From assembly GCA_043381765.1 (NCBI GenBank), contig JBHJMP010000070.1, forward strand, positions 1 through 39,639: 39,639 nucleotides of DNA. The letters run 5' to 3'. Below the pieces are notes generated by a model. It did not search any database, was not told the DNA's origin, and was given only the letters and a program-made list of their open reading frames with translations. Shown here one piece after another: positions 1 to 18,237 of this stretch (within the stretch, counting starts at the first letter, position 1; every line of letters begins with the position of its first letter). The stretch comes from Collodictyon triciliatum. Its lineage: Eukaryota; CRuMs. A program made the translations under genes and the position numbers.

Positions 1-67
1 AACCCCCAAAGCAACTGCCATCCACACAGTATTCATCGCAGTCGCTTGTCTATGCCTCCATTTCAGC

Positions 68-127
68 GCTCCACAAAACAAAAAACAAAAAAAAAACAAA
101 ACAAAAAACAAAAAACAAAACAAAAAA

Positions 128-176
<49 letters not shown>

Positions 177-246
177 AAAAAAACAAAAAAAACAAAAAAA
201 CAAAAACAAAAACAAAAACAAAAAAACACACAAACACACAAACACA
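68..246. repeat. A-rich simple repeat upstream of the kinase gene
   Basis: A-rich tract with scattered C: CAAAAA-type units flank an uninterrupted A run of about 45 nt near 131-174. It encodes only homopolymeric Lys/Phe frames and is treated as non-coding 5' flank. Positions 1-417 hold nothing else I can call except a CA/AC-rich stretch just before the kinase start. Confidence 0.85.
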
Positions 247-417
247 TCGTCACTCCTCCCACCACCACAAGGCCCCGTGTCACACACTGCATAGCACACA
301 TACACCCAAACGCAGGAGCAATAAAGCCCCAACCCCAAAACTCACCATCCACAAAACCACCACCAAGAAGAAGAAAAAGAAGGACAAAAAAAAAAGGACG
401 CCCACACAACCGCCCAG

Positions 418-1108
418 ATGAGCTTCGCCCCCGCCTTCACAGCACCACGACCACGCCTCGCATCGGCCCCAAACACCTCCTCGTACGGTACCACGCGCTC
501 AGTCAACGCGCCCCGCAGCTTCACCGCATCTGCCCCTTCGTACGTCCACACAAACACAAACGCAAACGCAAACGCATACACAAGCACACAACCGCAAAGA
601 CACGCAAACAGCGGGGCCCACTTTGGTGCGTCCATGCCTTTCGTCCTGCCCGCAGCCGTCCCGGCCTACTCGCGCTTCCTGCCTCAGAGCTTCTTCTCTG
701 CCTCAGCCTCAGCCTCATCCAATGGCACGTCCAACACAAGCAGTGGCACGACCACCACCAGCAGCAGCAACAACAGTGCAAACAACAGCAGCGGCACAAG
801 CAACTGCGCCAGCAACAACTCTGCAAACTGTGGCAGTGCGAATCACGCCGCAGCGCAGAGTATCCCCGCGAATGCCGGCGTCACGGCAAACAGCGCCGGC
901 CCTGCATTCTCTACTGGGTCGCCCACTCTTGCTCATGCACACGCCACGGTGAATGCGCCTCAGCCGTCCGTGCCTGCTGTTCCCCGGACTCATACCGCCA
1001 ATGCGGCCCTGAGTCTGCACAAGCCTGCCTTGCACAACTATGTCTCTGGAAACCAGCACAATCAAGAGCCTGTAAGTTTTTTGTTTCATTTATTTCTTAC
1101 ATTTTGTC

Positions 1109-1149
<41 letters not shown>

Positions 1150-1160
1150 TTTTTTTTTTT

Positions 1161-1206
<46 letters not shown>

Positions 1207-3549
1207 TGCTTGCTTGCTTGCTTGCTTGTTTATGTGTTTATTTGGGGATTGGTGTTTCACTATTTGTAAAAAGTGAGCGAAGGGCGACTGTGTGTTATTT
1301 GGATATACAGTGCGGACTGGAAACATGGTTTTCCAAATTGGCTTTATGATGCGTCTCAGTGATTCCTTTCTAGAGATCATTTACAATTATATATGATTTG
1401 CTTTCTCACTCTTTTTCTTTCTTTCTTTTTTCTTTTTTTTTTTTACAATAGAAATATACGACAAAGCTTGGTGTTTTGTTCCCTGCCAGATCGCCAGATA
1501 ACCCAAATGAGTTAAATCAGATGATACGCCATTATCGCGTAATCCGCTCCATCGGTGAGGGTGCCTTTGGAAAGGTGATGATGTATTCGATGTTTTCTCG
1601 TTTTTTTCTCCCTCGTTTCGTTTAAGTGTAACTCTTGCTGGCAAAATGACTTTTGATATTACCTTAATGTTGCTGTGTCTTTACGTTGGCTTTTCAACAT
1701 CTTGTCCTAATACATTCATCCATTGTAGGTCAAGCTTGCTCTGGACACAAAGACAAACACAGAAGTCGCTGTAAAGACGTATGCAAAATCGAAGCTATCT
1801 TCGGTGGATTTAGTATGTCTGACCTCTAATTCCCATCATCTATTTTAGTTTTTTTTTTTTTTGATAAAAGTTAATTATTTTATATATCTACCACTCCGGC
1901 GATTGTAATGACGAAATATTACCTAACTAATGACAGAGTCGCATCTACAAGGAGATGGACGCCCTTCGAAAGACTGAGGGAAATAAGGTAGCTTGTTGAT
2001 TTGACTTTACCCTTTCCAAATAATAATAACTATAAATAAATAGATTCTCATACCCAATTAGTGTTAACCAAATTTGTATTCTGTCTTCAGAATATCATTA
2101 AAATGATCGACTGCTTTGAAGAGCGTGACAACACCTACATTATCCTGGAATTCGCAAAGGGAGGTGACCTGCTTGACTACCTTGATTCCAGGTCCTGCCT
2201 AAGTGAAGTTGAGGCAAAGGGATTCTTTTACCAAGTTGTGAAAGGATTGCACCACTGCCATTCACACAAAATCATCCATCGGGACCTGAAGCTTGAAAAC
2301 ATTCTTCTTACTGAAGACCAAACGGTAGCTTTCATCAACTGGAATTACTCGCCATTTCCTTTTTTTCTGTTATCTAATCAACTTCACTATGTGAAGCTTG
2401 TCTGTCTGATCAACATATGAACACTATGACATTTGAAGTGCAACATCTTGCTATGTGTTGTTATCGTATTATTTAGGGATATCAAGCTTTTGTAGTCCAT
2501 AACTCTTTTTCTTCTTTTTTTAGGCAAAAATATCTGATTTTGGATTGTCCCACCAGCCGATTGGAGACTGTTTGAAAACGATATGTGGGACTCCAGTCTA
2601 CCGTTCCCCAGAGATGGTCAGTAACCAGGTAATACAATCTCGATGACTTTATCGACCTATCGTATTATTGTATATCAATTCGTTTGTTCCGTTATAATAT
2701 CCTTAAAAAAAACATAAAAACTTCACAGGACTACACATTCGCCACAGACATCTGGTCTCTCGGTGTCATACTGTATGTTATGCTTCATGGCCGCTTCCCT
2801 TTCTACGACGAAAACCTCTCCGTCCTCTTCAAAAAGATTATCAGTGGCCGGTTTCCACCCATCACCAACGGCGGCACCGAAGTCCAACAGCTTATTCACA
2901 TGATGCTCCACGTAAGAGAGAATGCCACCTTACGGCCAATTCAGCCTACCCCAAACAAAAGAGGAAAAGAAAAGAAAACAGACACATTTTTTTCTTACTT
3001 CCTTTCGTTCCCAATCATCCGCGAGACACCATCATACATACTTTATCAAATTAGAGTTGATGCCAACCCTCTTGACACAACACCAGGTCAACCCAAAGGC
3101 CCGCATCACACTGGAGGGCATTCTAAACCATCCGTGGCTGCGTGACCTGGTATCGGCAGACCCAGCCCCGGTCTCTGTCAAGCTCTTCAGAGCTCGCTCC
3201 AGCGTGTACTCCGAATCTAGCTATTTGAAGGAAAGCCCCGTCGCATTCAATCCTGTTTCCAAACCCCGCAGCACATCCGACAACATTCGCTACCACCCGC
3301 TCACCAACCATGTCAAGTATGCTGCTTATCTTACCAAAAGATATTCAAAACAAAAATTACACCTATGAAAGAAAAAAGAAAAGAAAAGAAAAGGTGTGCT
3401 CTGTCGTCGTTTTTTGAAATAAATCATAATCGTCCTGTTCTAGTTTTTCATACGGCGTTGCACCCCGCGAGTGGAATCCCGTCCCGGCCACGACCTATGG
3501 CCAACGGCTCAACTATGCGCCTGCGTTCAGCTATCTCCCTCCTCGCTAA
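418..3549 (+). CDS. Ser/Thr protein kinase, CAMK/AMPK-like, with low-complexity N-terminal extension
   Basis: Predicted protein kinase of about 589 aa, phosphorylating Ser/Thr, probably cytosolic. Exons: 418-1071, 1452-1574, 1729-1812, 1937-1987, 2091-2324, 2524-2628, 2729-2911, 3087-3316, 3444-3549; all join in frame with GT-AG borders. Residues 1-218 are Ser/Ala/Asn/Thr-rich and disordered-looking. The kinase domain follows: glycine loop GEGAFGKV (about 253-260), VAVK lysine (about 275), HRDLKLEN (Asp about 369), DFG (387), activation loop LKTICGTPVYRSPEM (Thr about 401; SPE in place of APE), DIWSLGVIL, and HPWLRD at the end of the C-lobe. A Ser-rich tail of about 80 aa follows. The LxTxCG activation-loop pattern is the one LKB1 phosphorylates in AMPK-related kinases (family knowledge). 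AMPK-specific regulatory domains are not visible, so it could be another CAMK-like kinase. The start is the first ATG of the open exon; upstream sequence is A-rich and the true start could lie earlier. Confidence 0.9.
1110..1227. repeat. poly(T) tract with terminal TTGC repeats, intron 1 of the kinase gene
   Basis: About 90 nt of nearly pure T with single G or C interruptions, then about six GCTT units (1204-1227). It lies in the intron spanning 1072-1451. Apparent ORFs through it are homopolymer Phe/Lys. Confidence 0.85.
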
Positions 3550-3867
3550 TCCCCTGTGGCAGATTTACTGCAACTTTCCTTCTCTTTGCTATATATTTCT
3601 TGCATGCCACCGCCTCCACCCAGGCGCGTATATTCCCGCCGCCATGTATGATACAGCCAAATGAACCCTTTTGATTTAATATTCAAAAAAAAAAAAACCA
3701 AAAAACAATCGACATAACCAAACCCTATATCAGATTTTTCCGTCGTCGTATATCCAGTCAATAAATTGGAGAGTCTGTTTTAAGTCGTTTTCCTTTCTTC
3801 TAACCTTGCAAGAATCTGCGCGCAGCCCTTCAGTATTCTTTTCTTTTCTTTCGGGTGACCAAGAAGT
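3550..3867. other. convergent intergenic region between kinase and epimerase genes
   Basis: 318 bp shared 3' flank: the kinase gene ends at 3549 (+) and the epimerase stop codon is at 3868 (-). It contains an A12 run near 3686 and T-rich stretches. I see no gene; it probably holds both 3' UTRs. Confidence 0.6.
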
Positions 3868-4004
3868 TTAGTTGGGCAGCACCGCGAAGGTGACGCTTGT
3901 CTTCCAGGATTTGCCGCTCTCGAGACGCACGGGTTGGGCGACCGCACCGGGTTCGATGCAAACCATGTGCTGGAATCCAGTGGGTTCCATGTCTTTCAAG
4001 CCCT

Positions 4005-4079
<75 letters not shown>

Positions 4080-5803
4080 TCTGCAGCTCAAATGTCTCAT
4101 TCTCTCATCCTACCTTCGTCTTTTCCGCCCATGGGTTCCAGACAACCAGGTCGGTTAGATTCTGGGCCGTGTTAAGTTGATTTGGTAAATGAAACAATGA
4201 AACAAAGAAACAAAGCAAATAAGTAAAATACTGTCTCTGTGGTGATGGACAGCTTTGCCGCTCCGTCATGCAGTTCCACGTAGTGCGGCGCATTGTGGTA
4301 AACTCTATCAACCTGCGATGGTTCAGGGATTTGGTTGCGTAGGAAGACGATTCAGGTCATGATGATTTACTATCGAGTTGGATTAGTTGGCCGGAGATGG
4401 ATTGGGCCAAAGGCGAAAAAGAAATGGATAGGGTGCCCCCTCTGGATGCACCAATTCAAATATTGGCCTGTTGGTATTCAAGAGCCAGGAACGCTCGCTT
4501 CATTATCACATGACGCCATGCCCTTTGAATCAGTGCACCCACAAAGGGACTTGTCGGCTTTTTGTGTCTTTTCTTTTGTTATCTCTTTTGGTGCTTTTCT
4601 TTTGTACGCAACAGATACTTTGTTTGCGTTGAATACAAACCTCCTGTTCGATGGTGACTGCGGGTCTTTCCTCTGTGGCGGACTCGTTCGTGACCTTGTC
4701 TGTGAAGGTCACTCCCTTTGGGGCGAGCGTTGCACAAGAATGCCATATTGTTGCTTTGTTCAGATTGATGAACGCCCTGATTGAAAACGAACAAAGAAAT
4801 GGAAAGAAAGAAAAAAGGAAACCATGCAGGCGCAAGAAGGTAAAAGGAAATAAAAAGGCGGCGTAAGCAGACCCTGAGGCTGTGAACCGAGACTTGCGAG
4901 ATATTTGCGACGTTGTAGTAGGTGTGGAAGAGAGCCTGGAAGGGAATCTCCTCGGAAATGTTTTGATTTTCTAGCTTGAGTTGCAGTTGGAGCGTGTATT
5001 TTGTGAGCTTTACAAGCAGTGTCAGGGAGAAAGCATGGCTCCAAAACTTTTCCGTGTAACCATCTGCCCAATTAAAATTAGATTATTTATTTAATAGAAA
5101 AAAATGTTAAAAATTGTGAATGGGGTAGGGAATATGAATAGAGCCATACAATTTATTTCTATCTCATTGATAAATTAAATATATTTAACCATCCGATGAT
5201 AGCTCAAGAATTGCAAAGACTGCAGCATCCTTGTCACCATTCAACCCAGCCTCCTATCATTACAACATGATGATGAATGATGCATAATTTTAAAAAATAT
5301 ACACATGCGATCCAATTGCAAAAAAAGGAAAGAAAGAAAAGTTCAACTATTACTTGGGCGAACTTGTCGAAACGCATGAAAGAAAGTCAATTTTGAGAGA
5401 AAAAAACACCTTTAAAGTCCAATTCACTCCTCGGGCGAATCCGTGGCGAGGAATCTTGGGATCGCTGCTGGGGCCGAAGAGCGGGAAGATAATGGGAATT
5501 CCGCCGCGAATAGGAGTCTGAGTCATGTCCAATTAGAAAGCGGGTCTAACTTGCGAGACCCTTTATGGGTTTTTCTTTGCGGATGCATCAAAATGAAGAG
5601 GGAGGAACCTGCCCGTCGAAGTTGGACTGGCCAGAGAGGAAAATGCGCTCTTTGATTTCAGGCTCGTTTGGCGTTGGCGCTTTCCATGATGTCAGTGTTG
5701 CACCGTACATGTAGATCTCGGCCTGATGCGAACAACCAGATTTCCCGTGGCATCAGAACGATTTGGAGGGGTTGAAATCAAATATATAGAAACTAACAAA
5801 ACC

Positions 5804-5900
<97 letters not shown>

Positions 5901-6322
5901 CCACCAAAACCAACAACAACAACAAAACCAACGATAATAATAATAATAAAACCAACAAAACCAACAAAACCAACAAAACCAACAACAACAACAACAATAA
6001 TAATACTTATACTAATAATATTAGAAAATAAAGAAAATCCAATAAAACAACATAAAAGGCAACAAAAGAAAAGCAATCGAATAAATAAATACTACTAAAA
6101 ACACTACAAACCAATTAAAAAAGAAATAAATGAAATATGTCAAATAAAATCCATAAAACCAACAAAACAAAATAAATCAACCAGTAAAACCATAAAAAAA
6201 AAATAAGGAAAAACTGTTCAAACAAGACGAAAGAGCAAAAGGGAGCAAACTTGGCTGCCAGACTCGTGGTGGAGAAGAACGTAGGGCAGCCCACCCTTCC
6301 CATTGCGATAGTCGACGGCCAT
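3868..6322 (-). CDS. glucose-6-phosphate 1-epimerase (D-hexose-6-phosphate mutarotase)
   Basis: Interconverts alpha- and beta-D-glucose 6-phosphate (aldose 1-epimerase fold, YeaD-like family), likely cytosolic. Nine exons on the minus strand: 6322-6251, 5722-5609, 5517-5410, 5253-5190, 5063-4873, 4715-4641, 4312-4232, 4161-4114, 4002-3868; phases close perfectly to 295 aa, typical of the family. Visible signatures in order: AEIYMYGATLTSW, RGGIPIIFPLFG, RHGFAR (His about 87), FHTYY (His about 166), GVTFTDKV, VVWNPW, and CIEPG with the catalytic Glu (about 268) near the C-terminus. The two His and the Glu match the expected active site. The start ATG at 6322 gives a short first exon (MAVDYRNGKG...) ending in HHESGSQ, which aligns with the usual N-terminal strand. 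Intron 1 carries the (AAT)n repeat and the last intron the (ATG)n repeat. One donor is the less common GTTTGC. It is convergent with the kinase gene and divergent from the membrane-protein gene. Confidence 0.95.
4004..4079. repeat. (ATG)n microsatellite in the last intron of the epimerase gene
   Basis: About 25 perfect ATG/GAT units. Read on the gene's strand it is (CAT)n running straight into the acceptor AG at 4003, so it occupies the place of the polypyrimidine tract. Apparent poly-Asp and poly-Met ORFs are artefacts. Confidence 0.95.
5800..6007. repeat. (AAT)n with degenerate AAC/AAT units, intron 1 of the epimerase gene
   Basis: About 31 AAT units (5804-5897), followed by mixed CCAACA/AAC/AAT blocks. 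Everything lies inside the 528-bp first intron (5723-6250). Poly-Asn/poly-Leu/poly-Ile frames over it are not genes. Confidence 0.95.
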
Positions 6323-6728
6323 CCTTTCTTCCTACCACAGCATTCAACAAATCAGACCTGCGCGCACGATCGAATCTGCCTCCTCCTCACCCTATCGGCT
6401 CTGCTCTTAATCAAAGGCTGCGATTTTCCTGCGTGATCTGTGGCCTTTCACATCAAAAAAAAAAAAGGCAGCAAAAATAAAAAAAATTATTAATTCCACT
6501 TCGAGCGAGGCTTCCCAATCCGCAACCCGATCACAAAAAATACAAACAAAAAGGAGAGAAAATAAAAAAAAAAAAATAAAGAAAGAACTGGGAATTGTGA
6601 CAGAAAATTCATTCAAACATACCCTGCATGAGAGTCAGTGAAAGATGGAATGATCATAATCGAAGGCAAGAGAGAGAGAAAAAAAAAAGAAGAAAGAAAA
6701 AAAATGAAAGCATCCATACGGAAGGCTG
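6323..6728. promoter_or_regulatory. divergent intergenic region (epimerase / membrane protein)
   Basis: 406 bp between two divergently oriented start codons, so it must hold both 5' flanks. It contains A-rich runs (6456-6487, 6563-6578) and an AGAG/AAAG-rich stretch at 6669-6705 just before the membrane-protein start. I see no recognisable core promoter motif. Confidence 0.5.
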
Positions 6729-8825
6729 TTGCATATGAAAAGGTTGGTGAAACGTTCTCTTCGCAATAGCACGCGGCTAAGCCTCAAGAAGCCAGGCTCG
6801 GACAACGAAACCTGGCCACAGTCTACGCAAAGAAGGCACATGTCGGTGATCAACAAGGCAGACAAGAAAGTCCCACCAAAATGCTCCCATACGAGCCGCA
6901 AAAACGAATCTGCAGAGTCCTCATGCCACAGTATTGAAAGCAGCGGTTTCGATGAAGTGCCTGTTTCTAGCGATCAGACTCTGCCTGTCGATTCTCTTCC
7001 GCCACAGCCCCACCTGGTGGTTGAGCCCACTCCACCAAGGCAGACCCACACGATGAAGCTGACACTCTTTCAGTCTACTAAACTGATCGAGCGACGAAAA
7101 ACACTTCTTTCCATGATTGTTCAAAATGGGGCCCTTTTTCGCTGGATGCTACTCGTTTACAAGCACCCGCTCACCACGGCAGTCATCGCCATCTTTTGGC
7201 TTGTTTGCAATATCAACTACCTGTCAGTCTGCTTTGGGCACCAGCTGATACCACAAGAGATTTACATTCCCATCCAGCTCATATTCACGGTCAATTTTAT
7301 CCTTCATCATGCTGTTTTCATTCGTGTCGGCATCGTCAGAGAACTCACTAAATCATTCAACTTTTGGTTTACAATATGGAATGTCATATCTTTTCATGTT
7401 TGCTCTTTATTTTTGTGGGGATTCACCCTCAACATATTTTCTACGGTCGCCCATTCAGTATCGAGCATGTTTGTACTGATTTTCTTGGATGCCCATTCTG
7501 CAAAGCACCTGGTCATCATCAGGTCGGCAACTTTCATCGGTTTGCTTTCTTATACTCCTGTCGTCATTGTCCTACTTTTTCAGTTGGCCGACTTTAAGGA
7601 TGAGAAATTTTTCCATTCAGCTAGTGGTATTGAAATCATCGATGTTAGACTACAGGCCCTAGACAATGTGGTGACGTTGATTGTATATCTACTTCGAATT
7701 ATATACACCCACAGCGTTTTGAAGAAACCGAATTCGATCGCCTTCTTGTCACATTTCTACATGATTGACCATGGAAGAGGGGACTATACATCTGGAGTTA
7801 TTACAAAACCCTGTAATGACGGCAAAATCGAGGAGGCATCTTCATCCGCTCATGCGTCTCTAGGAGTGGGGTTCGGCTCTTTAAAGCAAAGCAAGGGTAA
7901 GAGCAACCCAGATCTCAGCGGTTTGAATAACTTTGACTCGATAAACATCATCACAGACAAGGTGGTATCAAAATCAGAAGACAGTTCAAATGGTCCGAGC
8001 AAACATACACATTTTTGGAAAAACAATAGGATTGTGCCTCATTCTGTCCCTGAAGATACCAACAATACCAACCAAGTTGATGAACAGAATTACCTTGTAG
8101 TAGGCATTTTAGAGACGAAGACAATCGAATATGATTTGCGCTGCACTGTATTTCATCGCCACATAATGCCAAATTACCCGAGGCTAGCATGCATCCTAAA
8201 GTCAAAGTATTATAACTTATTAGGTATGTCGGTCTGTGTCGTAGCAACTCTGTTTTCCTTCCCTCTGGCGATTGGTGTGGACATAAATGTGTCTTTTGTG
8301 TATCTTGGAGCAGCTAGCGCCATCGTATCTATGATTTTCATATCTGCCCAAATGTTTATCGTCTGTAATTCGTACATGGTGTATCATATGCTCCATTCGT
8401 TTGATTTCTGGTATGTAATGTGGCTCACATCAAAGACATTTGTTTCGTCAGGTACTCTGTGTGGTTGGGACATCAGAGTTGTATTCTGGCTTTTTTCCTT
8501 GCTTATGGCTGTTTGGAGTATCACAATCGATACTTTCACACTGAAGTCTAGGGCTTTGTCCTATTTTTCAATTCTTGGGGCTTTGTGTTCGTTCTCAGCT
8601 GCAGTGTTGTGCAAACTAAACATAGGAAACATATATTCTGACGACAAATATTTGAAGGTTGGGTATATGTCGCCCATGTCGTCAAGAATAACAATATTTT
8701 CGTCGATGTTTTCCATGACAGTGTTCTTTTGTCGATTTTGTTGGAGTTATTACAGAAACCACCGACGGATTCTTTTCATAACAGAGAATGTATCGGTGAG
8801 ATATATTTCGAATAATGCAAAGTAG
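6729..8825 (+). CDS. uncharacterised multi-pass membrane protein (about 12 TM, apparent internal duplication)
   Basis: Single-exon ORF of 698 aa; I do not recognise the family. Residues 1-130 are hydrophilic and Lys/Ser/Pro-rich. Two blocks of about six hydrophobic segments follow (about 135-340 and 475-690), separated by a polar, Ser/Asn-rich loop of about 130 aa. The blocks look like copies of each other: SFNFWFTIW (about 209) matches SFDFWYVMW (about 557), flanking helices fall in the same order, and both blocks end in a basic Tyr/Arg-rich stretch. No signal peptide, pore, ATP-binding or kinase motif is visible. Sensor, receptor-like or transporter roles are all possible and none is supported. 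The gene lacks introns although its neighbours have 8-22. ATG 6729 is the first in frame; the third codon is also ATG. Confidence 0.8.
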   Translation: MHMKRLVKRSLRNSTRLSLKKPGSDNETWPQSTQRRHMSVINKADKKVPPKCSHTSRKNESAESSCHSIESSGFDEVPVSSDQTLPVDSLPPQPHLVVEPTPPRQTHTMKLTLFQSTKLIERRKTLLSMIVQNGALFRWMLLVYKHPLTTAVIAIFWLVCNINYLSVCFGHQLIPQEIYIPIQLIFTVNFILHHAVFIRVGIVRELTKSFNFWFTIWNVISFHVCSLFLWGFTLNIFSTVAHSVSSMFVLIFLDAHSAKHLVIIRSATFIGLLSYTPVVIVLLFQLADFKDEKFFHSASGIEIIDVRLQALDNVVTLIVYLLRIIYTHSVLKKPNSIAFLSHFYMIDHGRGDYTSGVITKPCNDGKIEEASSSAHASLGVGFGSLKQSKGKSNPDLSGLNNFDSINIITDKVVSKSEDSSNGPSKHTHFWKNNRIVPHSVPEDTNNTNQVDEQNYLVVGILETKTIEYDLRCTVFHRHIMPNYPRLACILKSKYYNLLGMSVCVVATLFSFPLAIGVDINVSFVYLGAASAIVSMIFISAQMFIVCNSYMVYHMLHSFDFWYVMWLTSKTFVSSGTLCGWDIRVVFWLFSLLMAVWSITIDTFTLKSRALSYFSILGALCSFSAAVLCKLNIGNIYSDDKYLKVGYMSPMSSRITIFSSMFSMTVFFCRFCWSYYRNHRRILFITENVSVRYISNNAK

Positions 8826-9552
8826 AAAAACGAGCAGTGAAGGAAAATCAAAATAAATAAATATAAAAATGTATCGGTTGAGCATTTTGGTACATAGAGT
8901 TGTTTCTTCCATTCGATGTGTATATTCATTTATTTATTTTATTTTTGAAAACTTTACGCGCCCTGAACACCCTTCACCCGCTGAAAAAAGACAATGTCGG
9001 GCAGTAACACATATAGGACGAAATGCGCAGTATCAAAAAAATTGATGGCCACTTACAAACGCATATTTTCTAGTCTCTAAGATATGATAGTCACCCATGT
9101 GTTGTTATGGCCCCAACACCAAGCAAAACAAAGGCGTGTCTCTTTTGAAGCACCACACCGTGGCAATTGGTACCGTACCTCCTGCTTTATGACGTGCTGT
9201 CATAGCCACAGAGATCAGCTGTCAAAGGCGCTTCCGGTCTTCGGTTTTAGTTTTCTTTCCCTTCGTTTCTCGAAATGGCTCGCCCAAAAACAACTCCCCT
9301 CGTTCACTACTCGCCCCCACTGGGATGTGACTCCCTCAGGAAAGCCGGTGCAGCAGTCCGCATACTAGCCATGACTGACTCTTTTCTTTTCTTTTTCTTT
9401 CTCTTTTTCTTTTTCTTTCTCTTTCTCTTTCTCTTTCTCTTTTTCTTTTTCTTTTTCTTTTTCTTTTTCTTTTTCTTTTTCTTTTTCTTTTTCTTTTTTC
9501 TTTTTTTTCTTTTTCTTTTTTTCTTTTTCTTTTTTTCTTTTTCTTTTTCTTT
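8826..9552. other. intergenic region ending in a (CTTTTT)n tract
   Basis: 727 bp between the membrane-protein stop and the proposed STK11IP-like start. From 8826 to about 9375 I see no supported gene. The interval 9378-9552 is a pyrimidine-only CTTTTT/CTTTCT repeat that runs up to the ATG at 9553. Lys/Arg/Phe-only ORFs here are artefacts. Confidence 0.6.
9378..9552. repeat. (CTTTTT)n polypyrimidine tract
   Basis: About 175 nt containing only C and T, with units of CTTTCT giving way to CTTTTT and then irregular T runs. It lies directly upstream of the first exon of the STK11IP-like gene, so it would be 5' UTR or core promoter. Confidence 0.95.
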
Positions 9553-16293
<6,741 letters not shown>

Positions 16294-16643
16294 TACTGGA
16301 TATCTCTTGTTTTCTTCTGCGACTCTGAATGGAAGAGGAGACATGAGGAAAATCTCTATCTACACATAGACATGACGGAACCAATCGCTCGTCCATCACT
16401 TTATCTACCACTCATTTACGTACAATAAACTACTGGAAGTATATGTATATGTGTTTGTTAGTCGGATAGATATATTCAAGGATAATCTCGATTACTGCCC
16501 TAAACGTGTCTTTCTCTACTGCTGTTTGGTTCTGTGTGTTTATGCTCGATGCATCTCCCCAAGATACTCATGGGTGTGACATGTAGCCTCTTTTTCCCTC
16601 TTTGTTTCTTCTTTGTAGTATGCATGCCTGGCAACTTTGATGC
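16294..16643. other. convergent intergenic region (STK11IP-like / gelsolin)
   Basis: 350 bp between the TAA at 16291-16293 (+) and the gelsolin stop codon at 16644-16646 (-). No gene seen; presumably both 3' UTRs. Confidence 0.55.
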
Positions 16644-18190
16644 TTAGGCGATGGCCTGAAGGAACTCGGGGGTTTCATCACCCTCCTGAACACGGGTGAT
16701 AGGAGTATGAGCCGGGCGGGCGAACTCAGTCAGATACTGCTCAGCATAGCGGATGGCAAAGCGGCGCTCGTCTAGAATAAATATGTGAACCGTATTTAGT
16801 GATATTGTCAAATATACTGTATGCCTTGTTTCAGATAGGTGAAGTGTTTACTAGGGCTGGCTCCCTTTCCAATCCATGTGAAGACGGTCTTCCCATTGTC
16901 CACGATGAAGGCGTCTTTCGAGTCCAACGCAGCTTTGATTCCAGCCGCAGTGGATTCCTCGGTGAACTTCATCGCGCCTGAGGCATCGCTGAGGCGGAAG
17001 ACACGGGCACTGAAAGCAAACAGTCATTAAGACATTTAACTCACAAGTATATGTACATATTAATTTATTATTCAAATGCCTGCACTCCTTTTCTCATTTT
17101 TAAGACAAAAAAAGTGATGACATCCTCTAAATACGCATTAGCCGTTCAAGCGAAACCTGATGGTCAGCTTCTCGGCAGCTTCATCGGGGATTCCAGAAGA
17201 CTCTGCGACATCCGCGCGCGAACCCTCCAGATTCGAAAAGAACTCGTTTCCATCGCGTCCCTCTGAGCCGCTGTCCAGGACAGAGAGTGTGGCGCGTCCC
17301 TGGCGTTCAGTACGGATAGCGTTGGCAACTTCGGAAGCCTTCGGAAGCATATTTGTAAGTTAGAAGCTATGTAGGGACAACACATTGACACGGCCCATGA
17401 AAGTATCACAAGAAAAGAGCGAGAAAAAGGACTTGATATCATTGCAGAAATGGAACAAGGCGGCTTACCTTTCTCTTCTCCAAGGGGTGGGCGGTCCTTC
17501 CGTTCCACTGGATGACTTTGAGTCCGAGGTCCAGGATAAAGACGTCGCCCTCATTCAAGGAGCTGCAGGACAGAGGGACTTGGAAGACGCGGCAGTTGCG
17601 ACGGCCCTGCAGTGAGCTTGGGATGAGACAATGCGTGTGTTTCTTTTAAGATTTTAGGCTGCGCTTTTGCCCCATGCGAGGGATTCTCGGGCCACAACAC
17701 AGATGCATGTCTGGGCTGGTAGGCAAGCGGATGTGGAACCTTGACTTGGAGCAGGCGTGGTTTGTATGTGGTGGCCTCGACGTGGCGGAAGCCGGATTCC
17801 ACGCCGCCCTCCAGAAGACGGACTCCGTCGGGGAACAGAGCCAGGAAGGAGTCGGACTGCAATATGGAAGGTAAGTAAAGCCTTTGCTGATATGCGTCCC
17901 CGTGCTCGTTGTTGTGAGTTGTAATAGTAATGTGTGGTTGAGACTAGATGGATATATCTATTTTTTTCCTTTATTCGATTCATTGATGGATATATCTTTT
18001 AAATATATGGTAGTTTAGGGTGATCTGTGTGACGGTTAGTATAATTCTTTGTCGATGTTTGTATGTTTATAGTTGTTGTTATTGTTATGCATTTACCTCA
18101 TAGCCTTGGACTTCGCGGTGCTGCACAGGGGCGGTGTTCAGAAGGTCATCAAGCTCGACAGTCTTGTATGCAGCAACACCTGCGAGTACA

Positions 18191-18237
<47 letters not shown>

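Noticed and set aside
46-409. Lys-rich and Phe-rich ORFs at the left edge
   Set aside because: They are translations of poly(A)/(CAAAAA)n DNA with no unique sequence.
3872-4180. ORFs with poly-Asp or poly-Met
   Set aside because: Produced by the (ATG)n repeat in an epimerase intron; the flanking sequence is coding on the opposite strand.
4335-4784. 149-aa plus-strand ORF
   Set aside because: Overlaps epimerase exon 6 and introns on the minus strand; no recognisable motif, and the minus-strand exons are supported by family signatures.
5726-6076. Poly-Asn, poly-Leu and poly-Ile ORFs
   Set aside because: AAT microsatellite within epimerase intron 1.
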